Positions 44,652 to 55,280 are shown, counted from the first letter of the stretch. The stretch is DNA of 64,000 nucleotides from Corynebacterium rhinophilum (GCF_030227225.1 NZ_JASPHQ010000012.1:1-64000), one strand, 5' to 3'. A program made the numbers and translations. The notes: a model not told the origin generated them from the sequence alone.

Positions 44652-44816
44652 AGGAAGACAGTAACTCCAAAGCTTCAAAGCGGGGCGTAACGTACGGGTT
44701 TCATTTTACGCATGTGGGGGTAAAACATTGCTTAGCCGGTGGTTTTCGGCATTGTTCGTTAACGTGTTAATAATTCCCACAAGTTGAATAGTGAATAATG
44801 AAATAGGAGTAGGGCT

Positions 44817-46820
44817 TTGTCATCTAATTCATCGTCCCGGCCCGATAACGGAACCACCAGTGGGCTGGAGAACGTTAATAATACGGAAGAAAGTCAAAAG
44901 CGCGTGCGCGGCGCACAACGCATACTGCACGACATCATCTACCCGCACAATATTCACCCTGCCTTGGTTCCTGGCGTGTCCATTGAGGACCAGAAGGTTA
45001 AATACAGCGTGGATAAGACCATCCTGGGCGTCGTCGGTGGACTCGTTATCGCCTTCGTAATATGGGGCGTGCTCGCTCCCGAACAGGTTTTTAATACCTC
45101 CTCCATCGCCCTGGACTGGGTCATGCGCAACCTAGGCTGGATCTTTACTGCACTGGCCACCTGCCTGATGTTCCTGCTGTTGATCCTCGCCTTTTCCAAA
45201 TACGGAAAAATCCCACTCGGCGTGGATGGTGAAAAGCCGGAGTTTTCCACGATTAGCTGGGCCGCCATGCTCTTTGGTGCGGGCATCGGCATCGGGCTTA
45301 TCTTCTTCGGACCCTACGAACCGCTCACTCATTATCTCTCACCGCGCCCAGGCGCCTATGAAGCCGCCAGCGATGAAGCGGTGCTCGGCGCGCTCGCCCA
45401 ATCGGCCATGCACTGGGGCCTTAACGCGTGGGCCATCTACGCCATCGTCGGGCTGTGCGTGGCCTATGTGTCCTTCCGCCGCGGTCGCGTACCCCTCATG
45501 AGCTCCATCTTGATGCCGCTTTTTGGCAACCGCTCCACCGATTCCGCACCGGCGCGCATTATCGATGGCCTGGCGATCATCGCCACGCTCTTTGGCACTG
45601 CGGCGACTTTGGGAATTGGCGCGCTACAGATCGGCCGCGGAGTGGAAATCGTCAGCGGTTGGTCTACCACTGGCAATACCGCAGCCTTGGTCATCATTGT
45701 CGTGCTGTCCATCGGCACCATCTTTTCCGCCGTGTCTGGTGTAGCTAAGGGCGTGCGGTGGCTATCCAATATCAACCTGGCATTGGCGCTGGGTATCGCG
45801 ATCTTCTTCTTCGTCATCGGACCGACTGCTCTCCTGGCCAATATGATGCCCGCGGTCATTATTGAGTACCTCGACAACACTCCCGAAATGTTGTCCGCCA
45901 ACATGGGAGAGGGCGAAGATATGGTCTCCTTCCTGTCCTCATGGACCACGTTCTACTGGGCGTGGTGGGTATCGTGGTCGCCGTTCGTTGGCGTATTCGT
46001 GGCCAAGATTTCCCGCGGGCGCACCATCCGCCAATTCGTCCTTGGCGTGCTGTTTATTCCTTCCGCTATCATCATCGCAGCATTCACCATCTTGGGCGGC
46101 ACCACCATTTGGCTGCAGCGCCGCGATGGCGATATCGCTCCCGATGGGACCATTGATTCCATGCCGGCGGCCGAAGACATCTTCTTCAACGTCTTGGACC
46201 ATTTCCCCGGATCCAATTGGATGGCCCCGCTGGTCATCGTCATGCTAGTGGTATTTTTCATCACCACCGCGGACTCGGCCTCGCTGGTCAATTCCCAGCT
46301 CACCCAGCGCGGCAACCCGCAGCCGAAACCCACTGTCACTGTCTTTTGGGTGCTCTGTATGGCGGGCATCGCCGTGGTCATTCTCATGTCCGGCGGCAAA
46401 AACGCGCTGCAAGGCCTGCAAAACCTCATCACCATTACGGCGCTTCCTTTTGCCGTCATCATCGTGCTGATGTGCATTGCCCTCATTAGAGAACTGCGCC
46501 ATGATCCGGCCTCGATCCGCCACTATTACGAGCACCAGGCCGTCTCCAATGCTGTCATCCACGGCGTGCGTGATTACGGCGATAATTTTGCCCTGTCTAT
46601 CGAGCCCACAACGGGAGATTCCGATTACGCCACCGGCGGCGAGTTTGATTCCACCGCCGCAGAGGTCACGGAGTGGTACGCGCGCACTGATGAGGAAGGA
46701 TATGCCATTGGTTATGACTACGAAGCTGGCCGCTACGTGGAAGATGATCCTTCGGTGGCCGATGGCGAGTTCGTATCCGGCTCCGGCGAAGACGATGCAC
46801 AGACCCCGCCTTCCCATTAA
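44817..46820 (+). CDS. BCCT-family compatible solute/betaine transporter
   Basis: The 667-aa secondary transporter imports quaternary ammonium solutes (glycine betaine, ectoine, choline or carnitine) in osmoprotection. Twelve membrane helices lie between a polar N-terminus of about 60 residues and a long acidic C-terminus of about 130. The glycine stretch GAGIGIGLIFFGPYEPLTHY (near residue 160) and the aromatic box YWAWWVSWSPFVGVF (near 380) are BCCT hallmarks. It resembles the C. glutamicum EctP/LcoP type more than BetP because of the acidic tail and GAGIG motif. TTG 44817 follows AGGAG at seven bases. Confidence 0.88.
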   Translation: MSSNSSSRPDNGTTSGLENVNNTEESQKRVRGAQRILHDIIYPHNIHPALVPGVSIEDQKVKYSVDKTILGVVGGLVIAFVIWGVLAPEQVFNTSSIALDWVMRNLGWIFTALATCLMFLLLILAFSKYGKIPLGVDGEKPEFSTISWAAMLFGAGIGIGLIFFGPYEPLTHYLSPRPGAYEAASDEAVLGALAQSAMHWGLNAWAIYAIVGLCVAYVSFRRGRVPLMSSILMPLFGNRSTDSAPARIIDGLAIIATLFGTAATLGIGALQIGRGVEIVSGWSTTGNTAALVIIVVLSIGTIFSAVSGVAKGVRWLSNINLALALGIAIFFFVIGPTALLANMMPAVIIEYLDNTPEMLSANMGEGEDMVSFLSSWTTFYWAWWVSWSPFVGVFVAKISRGRTIRQFVLGVLFIPSAIIIAAFTILGGTTIWLQRRDGDIAPDGTIDSMPAAEDIFFNVLDHFPGSNWMAPLVIVMLVVFFITTADSASLVNSQLTQRGNPQPKPTVTVFWVLCMAGIAVVILMSGGKNALQGLQNLITITALPFAVIIVLMCIALIRELRHDPASIRHYYEHQAVSNAVIHGVRDYGDNFALSIEPTTGDSDYATGGEFDSTAAEVTEWYARTDEEGYAIGYDYEAGRYVEDDPSVADGEFVSGSGEDDAQTPPSH

Positions 46821-46855
46821 GGCTTGATAATTATTGTCAGGTACAGTCACAGACT

Positions 46856-47653
46856 ATGACCTTGTCCACGTTCGCCTTCGCCTTTGGACTGGTCCTGCTC
46901 TCGGGCCTGTCCACCTCCATCGGCGGGGCATTGGCGGTGGGAAAGCGCCAGCCAGGGCCCGCGTTTATGGCCGCGGCCCTGGGGCTTTCGGCGGGTGTGA
47001 TGCTCTATGTCTCCTTCATGGAAATCCTGCCGGAGGGCATAGCGCAACTTAGCGATGCCCTCGGCGGCGAAAAACCCGGCACCTGGGCCGCGGTAGGAGC
47101 CTTCTTCGCTGGCGTTGCGGTCATCGCGATTATTGACCGGATAGTGCCAGAAGAGATCAACCCGCACGAACCGGGCACGACGGAAGAAGATGCCCGGCGC
47201 GGCAGGTTGATGAAGACGGGCGTATTTACCGCGGTAGCGCTGGGCTTGCACAATTTCCCGGAGGGCTTTGCCACCTTCTTAGCCGGCCTGGAATCTAAGG
47301 AGATTGCTGTTCCGGTGGCAGTGGCGATTGCCATCCATAATATCCCGGAAGGCATCGCCGTCGCGGTGCCGCTGCGGGAGGCGACCGGCTCGCGCAAGAA
47401 GGCCTTTTGGTGGGCTACGCTTTCCGGGCTGGCTGAACCGCTGGGCGCACTCATCGGCTTTGGTCTGCTCTTACCGGTATTGGGGCCGGCCACCATGGGC
47501 ATTAGCTTTGCCGCCGTAGCCGGCATCATGGTGTTTATCTCCCTGGATGAGCTGCTTCCCACCGCGGAAGAAACTGGTGAACACCACTACGCCATCTACG
47601 GCCTTATCGCCGGTATGGCCATTATGGCGGTATCGCTCATGCTGTTTATGTAA
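46856..47653 (+). CDS. zupT: ZIP-family divalent metal transporter (ZupT type)
   Basis: The 265-aa protein has eight membrane helices and the two ZIP metal-binding motifs HNFPEG (near residue 128, TM4) and HNIPEG (near residue 162, TM5). A His-poor loop lies between TM3 and TM4. ZupT imports Zn2+, Fe2+, Mn2+ and related ions. It lies 35 bp after the BCCT gene and converges on the DUF808 gene. Confidence 0.9.
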   Translation: MTLSTFAFAFGLVLLSGLSTSIGGALAVGKRQPGPAFMAAALGLSAGVMLYVSFMEILPEGIAQLSDALGGEKPGTWAAVGAFFAGVAVIAIIDRIVPEEINPHEPGTTEEDARRGRLMKTGVFTAVALGLHNFPEGFATFLAGLESKEIAVPVAVAIAIHNIPEGIAVAVPLREATGSRKKAFWWATLSGLAEPLGALIGFGLLLPVLGPATMGISFAAVAGIMVFISLDELLPTAEETGEHHYAIYGLIAGMAIMAVSLMLFM

Positions 47654-47654
47654 A

Positions 47655-48596
47655 TTAGTGCTGCGCTGCCGAGGTGGCAGACGGTGAGCCGGTCGAGGCT
47701 TTGACGGCCATGACGATGCTGGCGATGACAAGTCCGAGGATGAGCCCGCACACCATGGACAGGCCGGTGTCGGCCAGCCAGCTCAGCGCGCCATTGTGGA
47801 TATGTTCAGTGGCAGCCTCGATAAACCCGTGCGGCTGGTCTACTCCGAATTCGTGGAGTCCCGAGGTGACGATATGTCCGCCTACCCACAACATGGCGGC
47901 TGTACCGATGATGCCGATGATGTCCAACACGATGGGCATGCCCTTGACCAAGGTATTGCCTAGCAGGGAATTGCCATCGCGGCGCCGGGTTAAGGCCAGG
48001 CCAATGTCATCCATCTTGACCAGCAATCCCACGGCGCCATAGACGCCCAAGGTCAAGATGATACCGACGGCGATAAGCGCACCGAGGCGCAGCCAGAAGG
48101 GTTGATCGATGACCTCATTTAAGGAAATCACCATGATCTCAGCAGACAGGATGAGGTCGGTGGTAATGGCGGACTTCACCAGGCTATCTTCGGCCTCTGG
48201 GCCCTTGTTCTGGACGGTATCGGTGGCCTCGCTAGGGGAGGAGTGGAAGAAGGAGAGGATCTTTTCCGCGCCTTCGAAGCATAAATAGGTACCGCCGCAC
48301 ATCAAGATGGGCGTGAGCGCCCACGGCGCAATCCAAGACAGGATCATCGCAATCGGCAAAATGATGACGAGCTTGTTGATGAGCGAACCCCTGGTGATAC
48401 GCCAGATCATCGGCAGCTCGCGCTGCGGTTTTATGCCCTCGACGTATTGTGGGGTCACTGCGGCATCATCGACGACGACGCCGAGAGACTTCATAGATGT
48501 CTTGCCGCCTAAGGCGGCCACATCGTCGACGCTGGAGGCGGCGGCGCGGGCTATTAAAACGACATCGTCAAGCAGGGCAAAAAGGCCACCGGCCAT
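47655..48596 (-). CDS. DUF808 (YedI-like) membrane protein
   Basis: The 313-aa product starts MAGGLFALLDDVVLIARAAA and continues through KTSMKSLGVVVDDAAVTPQYVEG, the typical N-terminus of the DUF808 family, followed by about seven membrane helices (INKLVIILPIAMILSWIAP; LGALIAVGIILTLGVYGAVGLL; IVLDIIGIIGTAAMLWVGG; VCGLILGLVIASIVMAV). Function is unknown. It is the last gene of an apparent three-gene operon with the DUF402 and secreted-protein genes, with a 3-bp gap to DUF402. Confidence 0.88.
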   Translation of the reverse strand: MAGGLFALLDDVVLIARAAASSVDDVAALGGKTSMKSLGVVVDDAAVTPQYVEGIKPQRELPMIWRITRGSLINKLVIILPIAMILSWIAPWALTPILMCGGTYLCFEGAEKILSFFHSSPSEATDTVQNKGPEAEDSLVKSAITTDLILSAEIMVISLNEVIDQPFWLRLGALIAVGIILTLGVYGAVGLLVKMDDIGLALTRRRDGNSLLGNTLVKGMPIVLDIIGIIGTAAMLWVGGHIVTSGLHEFGVDQPHGFIEAATEHIHNGALSWLADTGLSMVCGLILGLVIASIVMAVKASTGSPSATSAAQH

Positions 48597-48599
48597 GGC

Positions 48600-49136
48600 T
48601 TATCCTTCGGGGGCTAAAGTGACGTTTTCTGACCAAGACAAGTCTATGCCGTGGTGGGCAAGCCAGGCCATTGCGTCGTCGCCGTGGCGGGTAATTCCCT
48701 CGACCGCGTTCAGGGTGGTGTCGATGGCGAGTTCGGCGTCCTCGGCGGAAATGAGGCCAGCGGACGTCGCTGCGGAGAGCTCGTCGATGTCGAGGACAGT
48801 GATGGGCTCGCCGGTGGTGGTGACTAAATCGACGTAGAGATCGCGGGTGGTCCACTCATTGCCTTGGCGCTGGATTTCGGCGACGTCGATATAAAAGTCC
48901 TGCTCTACCTCGACGCCGGGGCGGAAGTGGAAGATATTCGCGCGCAGGTTGAGGCTTGGCAGCAGCCATGATTCGAGGTAGCCAAAACGCGGGTGATCGG
49001 CACCGCGTGCCATATACAAGCCAAACTCGGTTTCGGTATAGGTATCGACTTGGCGCAGGTAGCCCTTGGGATCGGTATTGGTGAAGGCCGCAGTATTAAA
49101 GGTCTCCCGCTTGACTGGGTGGAGATCAACGGCCAT
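48600..49136 (-). CDS. DUF402 domain protein
   Basis: The 178-aa soluble protein matches DUF402 (FomD-like nucleoside diphosphate hydrolase fold): GLYMARGADHPRFGYLESWLLP, FHFRPGVEVEQDFYIDVAEI, TTRDLYVDLVTTTGEPITVLDIDEL. The paired acidic residues in YIDVAEI and DLYVDLV are the expected metal ligands. Some members hydrolyse nucleotide phosphates; substrate here is unknown. Its ATG overlaps the stop of the upstream secreted-protein gene (TAATG). Confidence 0.82.
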   Translation of the reverse strand: MAVDLHPVKRETFNTAAFTNTDPKGYLRQVDTYTETEFGLYMARGADHPRFGYLESWLLPSLNLRANIFHFRPGVEVEQDFYIDVAEIQRQGNEWTTRDLYVDLVTTTGEPITVLDIDELSAATSAGLISAEDAELAIDTTLNAVEGITRHGDDAMAWLAHHGIDLSWSENVTLAPEG

Positions 49137-49864
49137 TACTTCACCTCTAGGAAGGCGGCGGTGGGGACGAAATCGCAGCGTGCCTCGGTGGTATTAACGG
49201 AACCGGAGAGCAGCGCGATGACTAGGCCCTTGCCTGTGTGGGCCGTGCCAGAAAGCGTTGTGGGCCCATCCTGGTTGATGCCGTTATTGTGCAGCGGGGT
49301 AATGCCGCTTTGCAGGGTATTGATATTAAACCACTGCACGTTCATGCCTCCTTGGTCCGGTGCTGCCGGTGGGGTGCCCAAGGCGGTAAAGAGGAAGACG
49401 GTTTCGCCCTCGCCGGCGCCGGGGGCGGGAATTTCTGTAGGGCCAGGTACCGCGATGCCAGAGCCGGTGGCGGCGTTGGTGCCGCCGATGCAGTTCGCGG
49501 AGACGGTGGGCCAATAAAACTGCCGGAAGTACGGGTTATCGCCCTGCGGCATGGGCACACCGCCACCACCGTCGCCGGTGCCGGCGAAGAAGTCCAAGGC
49601 GGACAAGATCGTATTGCGGGCGTCTTCGGGGATCCACGGCTGCGCAGCAAAGGTGCGCACGCGGTCCTGGGTTTCAGGGGTAGGGCGGCCGAGCTCATCC
49701 AAGGGGCTGGCGGGCATGTGCTGCTGTGCCAGTGAGGAAAGATCTGGGGCGAAGGCCTGTGCGGGCGCTACCAGGGGAGAGGCGAGGCCAATAAGCGCAG
49801 CGGTGGCAGCGGCGATGTAGCCGGTGCGGCCGCTTAGGCGCCAAGAAGTTTGGGCGTGGCTCAC
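49136..49864 (-). CDS. Secreted protein of unknown function
   Basis: The 242-aa precursor has a Sec-type signal (TGYIAAATAALIGLASPLVAPAQA, cleavage after AQA near residue 37; no lipobox). The mature part is rich in Gly/Pro/Ala and contains RQFYWPTVSANCIGGTNAA, PGPTEIPAPGAGEGETVFLF and a second cysteine near the C-terminus (TEARCDFVPT), suggesting one disulfide. Similar exported proteins occur in mycobacteria, but I cannot name the family. It heads a coupled operon with the DUF402 and DUF808 genes. Confidence 0.75.
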   Translation of the reverse strand: MSHAQTSWRLSGRTGYIAAATAALIGLASPLVAPAQAFAPDLSSLAQQHMPASPLDELGRPTPETQDRVRTFAAQPWIPEDARNTILSALDFFAGTGDGGGGVPMPQGDNPYFRQFYWPTVSANCIGGTNAATGSGIAVPGPTEIPAPGAGEGETVFLFTALGTPPAAPDQGGMNVQWFNINTLQSGITPLHNNGINQDGPTTLSGTAHTGKGLVIALLSGSVNTTEARCDFVPTAAFLEVK

Positions 49865-50133
49865 GGTATCAGGTCCTTATTGTCTCGCGGGGAAAGTAGT
49901 ATAGCCCCATTGGTCACAGCAGTAACAGTAATAACTCTAGTAACGATAGTTATCCGCTGGGAAGTGTCAAGTACTAGGTCGTTTCAGGCACGCGAGACGT
50001 TACGGGGTGGCATAGGTCGCGTCTTGGCTCCCCAATGCTGCACTATGCCCTGTTAGGGGGTATCGTAGGACGTCGTTCAAGAACATTTCTCGCGCACCAG
50101 CGCTTGTAGATCCTCCGAAGGAGAACCCAACTA

Positions 50134-52044
50134 GTGAGTAATACCGAGTTCCGTAATGTTGCCATTGTCGCGCACGTTGACCATGGCAAGACCACGTTGG
50201 TCAACGGCATGCTGGAGCAGTCCGGTGCTTTTGGCGAACACGGTGAGCACACGGACCGCGTCATGGACTCCAACGATCAGGAGCGCGAGCGCGGCATTAC
50301 CATTTTGGCCAAGAACACGGCCATCCGCCGCCAGGGTCTGGGCAAAGACGGCGCAGACCTCATCATTAACGTCATCGACACCCCGGGCCACGCCGACTTC
50401 GGCGGCGAGGTTGAGCGCGGCATTTCCATGGTGGACGGTGTCGTGCTGCTTGTCGATGCCTCTGAGGGCCCCCTCCCACAGACCCGCTTCGTCTTGACCA
50501 AGGCGCTGGAGGCCAAGCTGCCGGTCATCGTCTGTGTGAACAAGACCGACCGCCCCGATGCCCGCATCGACGAGGTTGTCACCGAGTCCCAAGACCTGCT
50601 GCTGGAAATCGCCGCTGGCCTCGAGGATGAGGAAGCCGCTGCCGCTGCTGAAGAGCTACTCGATCTCCCGGTTCTGTACGCCTCCGGCCGCGCCGGCGTT
50701 GCTTCCACCGAGAACCCGGGCGATGGCAACGTTCCCGATAGCGAGGACCTGCAGGCGCTGTTCGATGTCATCTACAACGTCCTGCCCGAGCCCTCCGCTA
50801 CCGTCGATGCCCCGCTGCAGGCGCACGTTACCAACCTTGACGCTTCCGACTTCCTCGGCCGTATTGCGCTGCTGCGCATCTACGCCGGCCGCATCAAGAA
50901 GGGCCAGCAGGTGGCCTGGATTCACTACGACGATGAGGGCAACCAACACACCAAGACCGTCAAGGTTGCCGAGCTGCTGCGCACCGTCGGCTTCGAGCGC
51001 CAGCCGACCGAAGAGGCCATCGCCGGCGATATCGTCGCCATCTCTGGTATCTCCGATGTCATGATTGGTGACACCATCGCCGATCCAGAAAACCCAGAGG
51101 CCCTGCCGCGCATCACCGTTGATGAGCCGGCCATCTCCATGACCATCGGTGTGAACACCTCGCCGATGGCAGGCCGCGGCGGCGGCACCAAGCTGACCGC
51201 CCGCATGGTTAAGGCCCGCCTGGAGCAGGAGCTTATCGGTAACGTCTCCCTGCGCGTGCTGCCCACCGAGCGCCCCGATACCTGGGAGGTCCAGGGCCGC
51301 GGCGAGATGGCTCTCTCCGTGCTCATCGAGTCCATGCGCCGCGAGGGCTTCGAGCTGACCATTGGTAAGCCGCAGGTAGTTACCCAGCAGATCGATGGCA
51401 AGACCTATGAGCCCTATGAGATCCTCACCATTGACTCCCCGTCAGAGCACCAGGGTGCCATCACCCAGCTGCTGGCCTCCCGCAAGGGCCAGATGCAGTC
51501 CATGGACGTGCGCGAAGGCGACTGGGTGCGCATGATCTTCCGCGTTCCCGCCCGTGGCCTCATCGGTTTCCGTACCCAGTTCATGACCGAGACCCGCGGT
51601 GCCGGCATCGCCAACTCCATCTCCGATGGCATCGATGTCTGGGCCGGCGAGATTAAGTCCCGCGCCACCGGCTCCTTGGTGGCTGACCGTAGCGGCCAGA
51701 TCACCCAGTACGCACTGATGCAGCTGGCTGACCGCGGCAACTTCTTCGTCGAGCCAGGCGCCGAGGCCTACGAAGGCATGGTCGTGGGTGCCAATAACCG
51801 CGATGAGGATATTGACATCAACATCACCAAGGAAAAGAAGCTGACCAATATGCGCTCTGCCACCGCAGACGCCACGGTCACCCTGGCCAAGGCCCACACG
51901 CTCTCGCTGGAAGAGGCACTGGAATTCTGTGGCAACGACGAGTGCGTCGAGGTAGCCCCAGATGTGCTGCGCGTGCGCAAGCTGGAGCTTTCCGCCACCG
52001 ACCGCAAGCGCGCCGCTTCCCGCGCTAAGCAGATGAAGAAGTAA
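50134..52044 (+). CDS. typA: Translational GTPase TypA/BipA
   Basis: TypA is a ribosome-associated GTPase involved in stress growth and 50S assembly. The 636-aa product has G1 AHVDHGKTT (residues 13-21), G2 RERGITI, G3 DTPGHADF, G4 NKTD, EF-G-like domains III and V ([39 protein letters not shown]) and the TypA-specific C-terminal domain. GTG 50134 follows GAAGGAGAA. It begins a segment in the order of M. tuberculosis Rv1165 onward. Confidence 0.95.
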   Translation: MSNTEFRNVAIVAHVDHGKTTLVNGMLEQSGAFGEHGEHTDRVMDSNDQERERGITILAKNTAIRRQGLGKDGADLIINVIDTPGHADFGGEVERGISMVDGVVLLVDASEGPLPQTRFVLTKALEAKLPVIVCVNKTDRPDARIDEVVTESQDLLLEIAAGLEDEEAAAAAEELLDLPVLYASGRAGVASTENPGDGNVPDSEDLQALFDVIYNVLPEPSATVDAPLQAHVTNLDASDFLGRIALLRIYAGRIKKGQQVAWIHYDDEGNQHTKTVKVAELLRTVGFERQPTEEAIAGDIVAISGISDVMIGDTIADPENPEALPRITVDEPAISMTIGVNTSPMAGRGGGTKLTARMVKARLEQELIGNVSLRVLPTERPDTWEVQGRGEMALSVLIESMRREGFELTIGKPQVVTQQIDGKTYEPYEILTIDSPSEHQGAITQLLASRKGQMQSMDVREGDWVRMIFRVPARGLIGFRTQFMTETRGAGIANSISDGIDVWAGEIKSRATGSLVADRSGQITQYALMQLADRGNFFVEPGAEAYEGMVVGANNRDEDIDINITKEKKLTNMRSATADATVTLAKAHTLSLEEALEFCGNDECVEVAPDVLRVRKLELSATDRKRAASRAKQMKK

Positions 52045-52055
52045 TCTGCCTCGAT

Positions 52056-52712
52056 CTAAGTGGTGGCTGCGGTTGATGCCGCAGCCGCCGCGATAATCGC
52101 CGTCGTCTCCTGCAGTATGGTTTTTACCGCAGAGGCGGCGGCATCGTCGTATTCCACCTGTTGCTTTAATTCTTTGATGCGTTTGCGCATCTCCCGGCGT
52201 TTCATTTCGGGCGCATCCTCCTTGAGCAGGGGATAGGCCCCTTTAATCTCGCGGAGAATATCCAAGATAAGCACGTCTTTGGCGCTAGGGGCTTGGGAGC
52301 CGTTAAGCACCGCCGCGAGCCTCTCGCGCACCTCATCTTCTAGCGCCGTGTCCGTCATGATGTAACGGTCGCCGCCCAGCTGCCACCACGCGGCATCCTC
52401 AATCTCCAATTGGCCGCGGTCCTGAAAATCCTGGGCAATCTTCTCGCGCGGGGAGAACCACCCCGCCTGCAGCAGTGTCTTGACCGAGCAGGTCCGGTGC
52501 TCGTGCAGGCTATCCCATGCCCAAGAAAGCACCGGGTGCTCTGGCTTTTTGTCCGTGGCGTGCACCTTATTCTTTGCAGTTATGGCAACTGCTTCGTACA
52601 GGAGCAAATCGCTAAAAAGGCCGGCGCGCAGGGCGGTCTCGTTATTGGATAGCACCTCCTTTTTACCGTTGTCCTTGGTAAGCAGGAGGAACATTTCTTG
52701 GCAGATGAGCAT
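52056..52712 (-). CDS. GPP34 (GOLPH3/Vps74-like) domain protein
   Basis: The 218-aa cytoplasmic protein begins MLICQEMFLLLTKDNGKKEV and continues with ALRAGLFSDLLLYEAVAITAK, matching the bacterial GPP34 domain, related to the PI4P-binding Golgi protein GOLPH3. It has no membrane helix but may associate with membrane lipids. A helical, Lys/Arg/Glu-rich segment is near residue 170, and the C-terminus is Ala/Thr-rich. It converges on typA with an 11-bp gap. Function in bacteria is unknown. Confidence 0.75.
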   Translation of the reverse strand: MLICQEMFLLLTKDNGKKEVLSNNETALRAGLFSDLLLYEAVAITAKNKVHATDKKPEHPVLSWAWDSLHEHRTCSVKTLLQAGWFSPREKIAQDFQDRGQLEIEDAAWWQLGGDRYIMTDTALEDEVRERLAAVLNGSQAPSAKDVLILDILREIKGAYPLLKEDAPEMKRREMRKRIKELKQQVEYDDAAASAVKTILQETTAIIAAAAASTAATT

Positions 52713-52801
52713 GGTGAGGAGATCCCTTCAATGGTGATTTCGTACGAGTTTAGCGCGCAGAATCTTCGTGTGGCGGGAAGAAGGTACTAAAGTAGTCCGC
52801 G

Positions 52802-54421
52802 ATGAAAAATAGTCTCAAGGCCCGTGCACTTGCTGCCACTGCCGCCATCGGCCTCGCGTTTGTCAGCGGGTGTTCGGCCAATCCTGGCCCTCCGCCGGTG
52901 GTAGAAGACTCGGACGACCAGGAATCTACCGCCCAGGAAACGGCATCAACGACGACCGCGACGGACGATGAGCCGCCGCGCGCGGAGGAAGAAAAGTCGC
53001 GGCCCACCATTTCCATCGGTGTCGATCCGCTGCGCGCCGGCCTCAACCCGCACCTGGTGGCCAATAACTCCGAGCTCGTGGATCAGATTGCGGAGCTAGT
53101 CTTGCCCTCAACGTTCCACTGGGGACGCATGGATACGGACGTCCTGGAATCTGCCGCGGAGGTCACCGCGCCGGAGGGCGTGGCCCAGCGAGTGCGCTAC
53201 GTTATTGCCTCTCCCGCGCAGTGGTCCGATGGCACCCCGATTTCCGGCGCGGATTTCAGCTACTTGTGGAAGAAAATGACCACGACCGCAGGTGTTAAAG
53301 ACCCTGCGGGCTACCGCGCCATTTCCGCGGTGACCACATCCGATGGCGGGCGTGTGGTCACGGTAGATTTTGCAGAGCGGGTTAAGGATTGGAAGCAGCT
53401 CTTCAACCAGCTCCTTCCCTCGCACCTGCTGCAAAATTCCGATTTTGATTCGGTACTGGCCAATGACATCCCCGCCTCCGCCGGCCGCTTCTCGGTCGAT
53501 AGCGTGGACCGCAGCCGCGGGGTCATCACGCTCAACCGCAATGACCGCTTTTGGGGCGCCGATCCCGCTCATATCGACGTCGTCCAGCTGCGCGAGGTGC
53601 GCGATAGTACCCAGGCGCTCAATATGCTGCGCTCTGGCCAGATTGGGTTCGCGGACTTTACCCCGGGTCAAACCTCGCAGGAAGCGCTCGGCCTGCTGGG
53701 ACATGTGAGCGATAAGACGGTTACCCGCCCGCGCCAGCTGCGCTTGCACATGTCCACCGAGCACGGCGCCTTGGAGGATGCGGATGCGCGGCGCGGGGTG
53801 GCCTCGCTTATCGATACCGAACAGGTCGCCCGGCTCGCCACCGGCCGCGCCTCCAACCTGAAGGCCGGGCATAATCCGGTCTCAGGGGAGGCAAACCTGA
53901 CGGCCCTGCGCGAACGCGCCAGCAAGAAGCCTATCCGCTTCGCCGTCGATCCGACCAGCCCCACGGCTTTGGCTGCGGCAAATACGCTTTACGATGTCCT
54001 CGAGGCCCACGGCATCCCTGCTGAGGTCACCACCGACCGGCTCACCACCATTACCACTAAGCTGCTTCCTGAAGGCAAGGTTGATGCGGTGGTGACTTGG
54101 GAGGATATCACCCTAACCTCGCTCTCGGCCGCGAATGTCTTCACTTGCGCCGAAGACCAACCGCTCGCCGGGGACCTCTCCGGGTTCTGCCCCGACAACG
54201 CCGCCGAAACACGCATGGACATTCTCTCCGGAAAGATAAGCCCTTCCACCGCGCTGGGACGAATCCGCGAGATCAATGCCCAGGACGTGTTATACGTCCC
54301 GCTCTTAGATGAAACGCGTGTGCACGCGCTAGGGGAGGGTATTGTAGGCCCCGGCCAAAGTATTGATGATTGGGATAAAGGGCTGGTCACAGCGCCAGTT
54401 TGGAGGATAGATGAGGACTAA
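52802..54421 (+). CDS. lpqW: LpqW-like lipoprotein (SBP family 5)
   Basis: The 539-aa precursor has the lipobox FVSGC with Cys24 and a Thr/Glu-rich linker, then a family 5 substrate-binding fold (VRYVIASPAQWSDGTPISGADFSYLWKKM; VITLNRNDRFWGADPAHIDV; LNMLRSGQIGFADFTPGQ). Position between typA and mshB matches M. tuberculosis Rv1166 (LpqW), which regulates PIM/lipomannan synthesis rather than importing peptides. No ABC permease or ATPase genes adjoin it, which fits LpqW. The C-terminus overlaps the mshB start by 11 bp. Confidence 0.85.
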   Translation: MKNSLKARALAATAAIGLAFVSGCSANPGPPPVVEDSDDQESTAQETASTTTATDDEPPRAEEEKSRPTISIGVDPLRAGLNPHLVANNSELVDQIAELVLPSTFHWGRMDTDVLESAAEVTAPEGVAQRVRYVIASPAQWSDGTPISGADFSYLWKKMTTTAGVKDPAGYRAISAVTTSDGGRVVTVDFAERVKDWKQLFNQLLPSHLLQNSDFDSVLANDIPASAGRFSVDSVDRSRGVITLNRNDRFWGADPAHIDVVQLREVRDSTQALNMLRSGQIGFADFTPGQTSQEALGLLGHVSDKTVTRPRQLRLHMSTEHGALEDADARRGVASLIDTEQVARLATGRASNLKAGHNPVSGEANLTALRERASKKPIRFAVDPTSPTALAAANTLYDVLEAHGIPAEVTTDRLTTITTKLLPEGKVDAVVTWEDITLTSLSAANVFTCAEDQPLAGDLSGFCPDNAAETRMDILSGKISPSTALGRIREINAQDVLYVPLLDETRVHALGEGIVGPGQSIDDWDKGLVTAPVWRIDED

Positions 54422-55280
54422 GGACTTGGCGGGCTACCGCGTAGTTGCAGTACACGCACACCCCGATGATGAAACGCTTTTTACCGGCGGCACCCTCGCC
54501 ACCCTGGCCGCGCGCGGTGCGCAGGTCACGGTCATCACCCTTACCCTCGGCGAGGACGGCGAGGTCATCGGCGCGCCTTATCAAGGGCTCGCCGAGCACC
54601 ATCAGCTCGGTGGCTTCCGCGCCCGCGAATTGGCCTGCGCTCTCTCCGCTTTAGGAGTAGAGGGCATCCAGCTGGGCGGATTCGGCCACTTCCACGATTC
54701 CGGCATGGTGGGGTCGCCCTCCCACGGCAACCCCCGCGCGCTGGTCAATCGCTTGGATGAGGCGGTAGATCTGCTCCGCGCGGAATTAGATGTACTCAAG
54801 CCACACGCCATCTTGACCTATGGACCAGACGGCGGCTATAACCACCCGGACCACGTGGCGGTGCATAGGGTGGTGGAAAAGGCGGCATCGGCAAGCACGC
54901 GCATCTGGTGGGCGATTTTTGACCGCGCCGCCAATTACTCCGGCCTTGAGACCCTCGACGCGCCCGCGGGCTGGCGCAAACCCGATGCCGCGTACTTGGA
55001 TAATTTCACCACTGCTGGCACGGATCTGGCCTTCGCGCTTGACGATGCCGCCCTCCACGCCAAACGCGCCGCCATGCGCGCCCACGCCACGCAAATCTGG
55101 CTGGCCGATGGCAACACCACCGCCACCAACCCCGAGGCCGCCGTCGCCGCCGTCCACGACCCAGCCGCGGTGCCTGGGGCCTACTGCCTGTCCAATAGAT
55201 TGCTTATGCCCTTGCTGCGCGCCGAATACTTCCAACTCGGCAGGGGCGAGCCCGCAACCGACCTCCTAGGGGATCTGTAA
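54411..55280 (+). CDS. mshB: GlcNAc-Ins deacetylase MshB
   Basis: MshB removes the acetyl group from GlcNAc-Ins, the second committed step of mycothiol synthesis. The 289-aa zinc enzyme has HAHPDDE with His17 and Asp20 and GGYNHPDH with His148 as likely ligands. GEDGEVIGAPY is typical of MshB, whereas Mca at 6379 has GERGDI. It overlaps lpqW (ATG inside its last codons) and ends in TAATG with the next gene, so translation should be coupled on both sides. Confidence 0.93.
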   Translation: MRTKDLAGYRVVAVHAHPDDETLFTGGTLATLAARGAQVTVITLTLGEDGEVIGAPYQGLAEHHQLGGFRARELACALSALGVEGIQLGGFGHFHDSGMVGSPSHGNPRALVNRLDEAVDLLRAELDVLKPHAILTYGPDGGYNHPDHVAVHRVVEKAASASTRIWWAIFDRAANYSGLETLDAPAGWRKPDAAYLDNFTTAGTDLAFALDDAALHAKRAAMRAHATQIWLADGNTTATNPEAAVAAVHDPAAVPGAYCLSNRLLMPLLRAEYFQLGRGEPATDLLGDL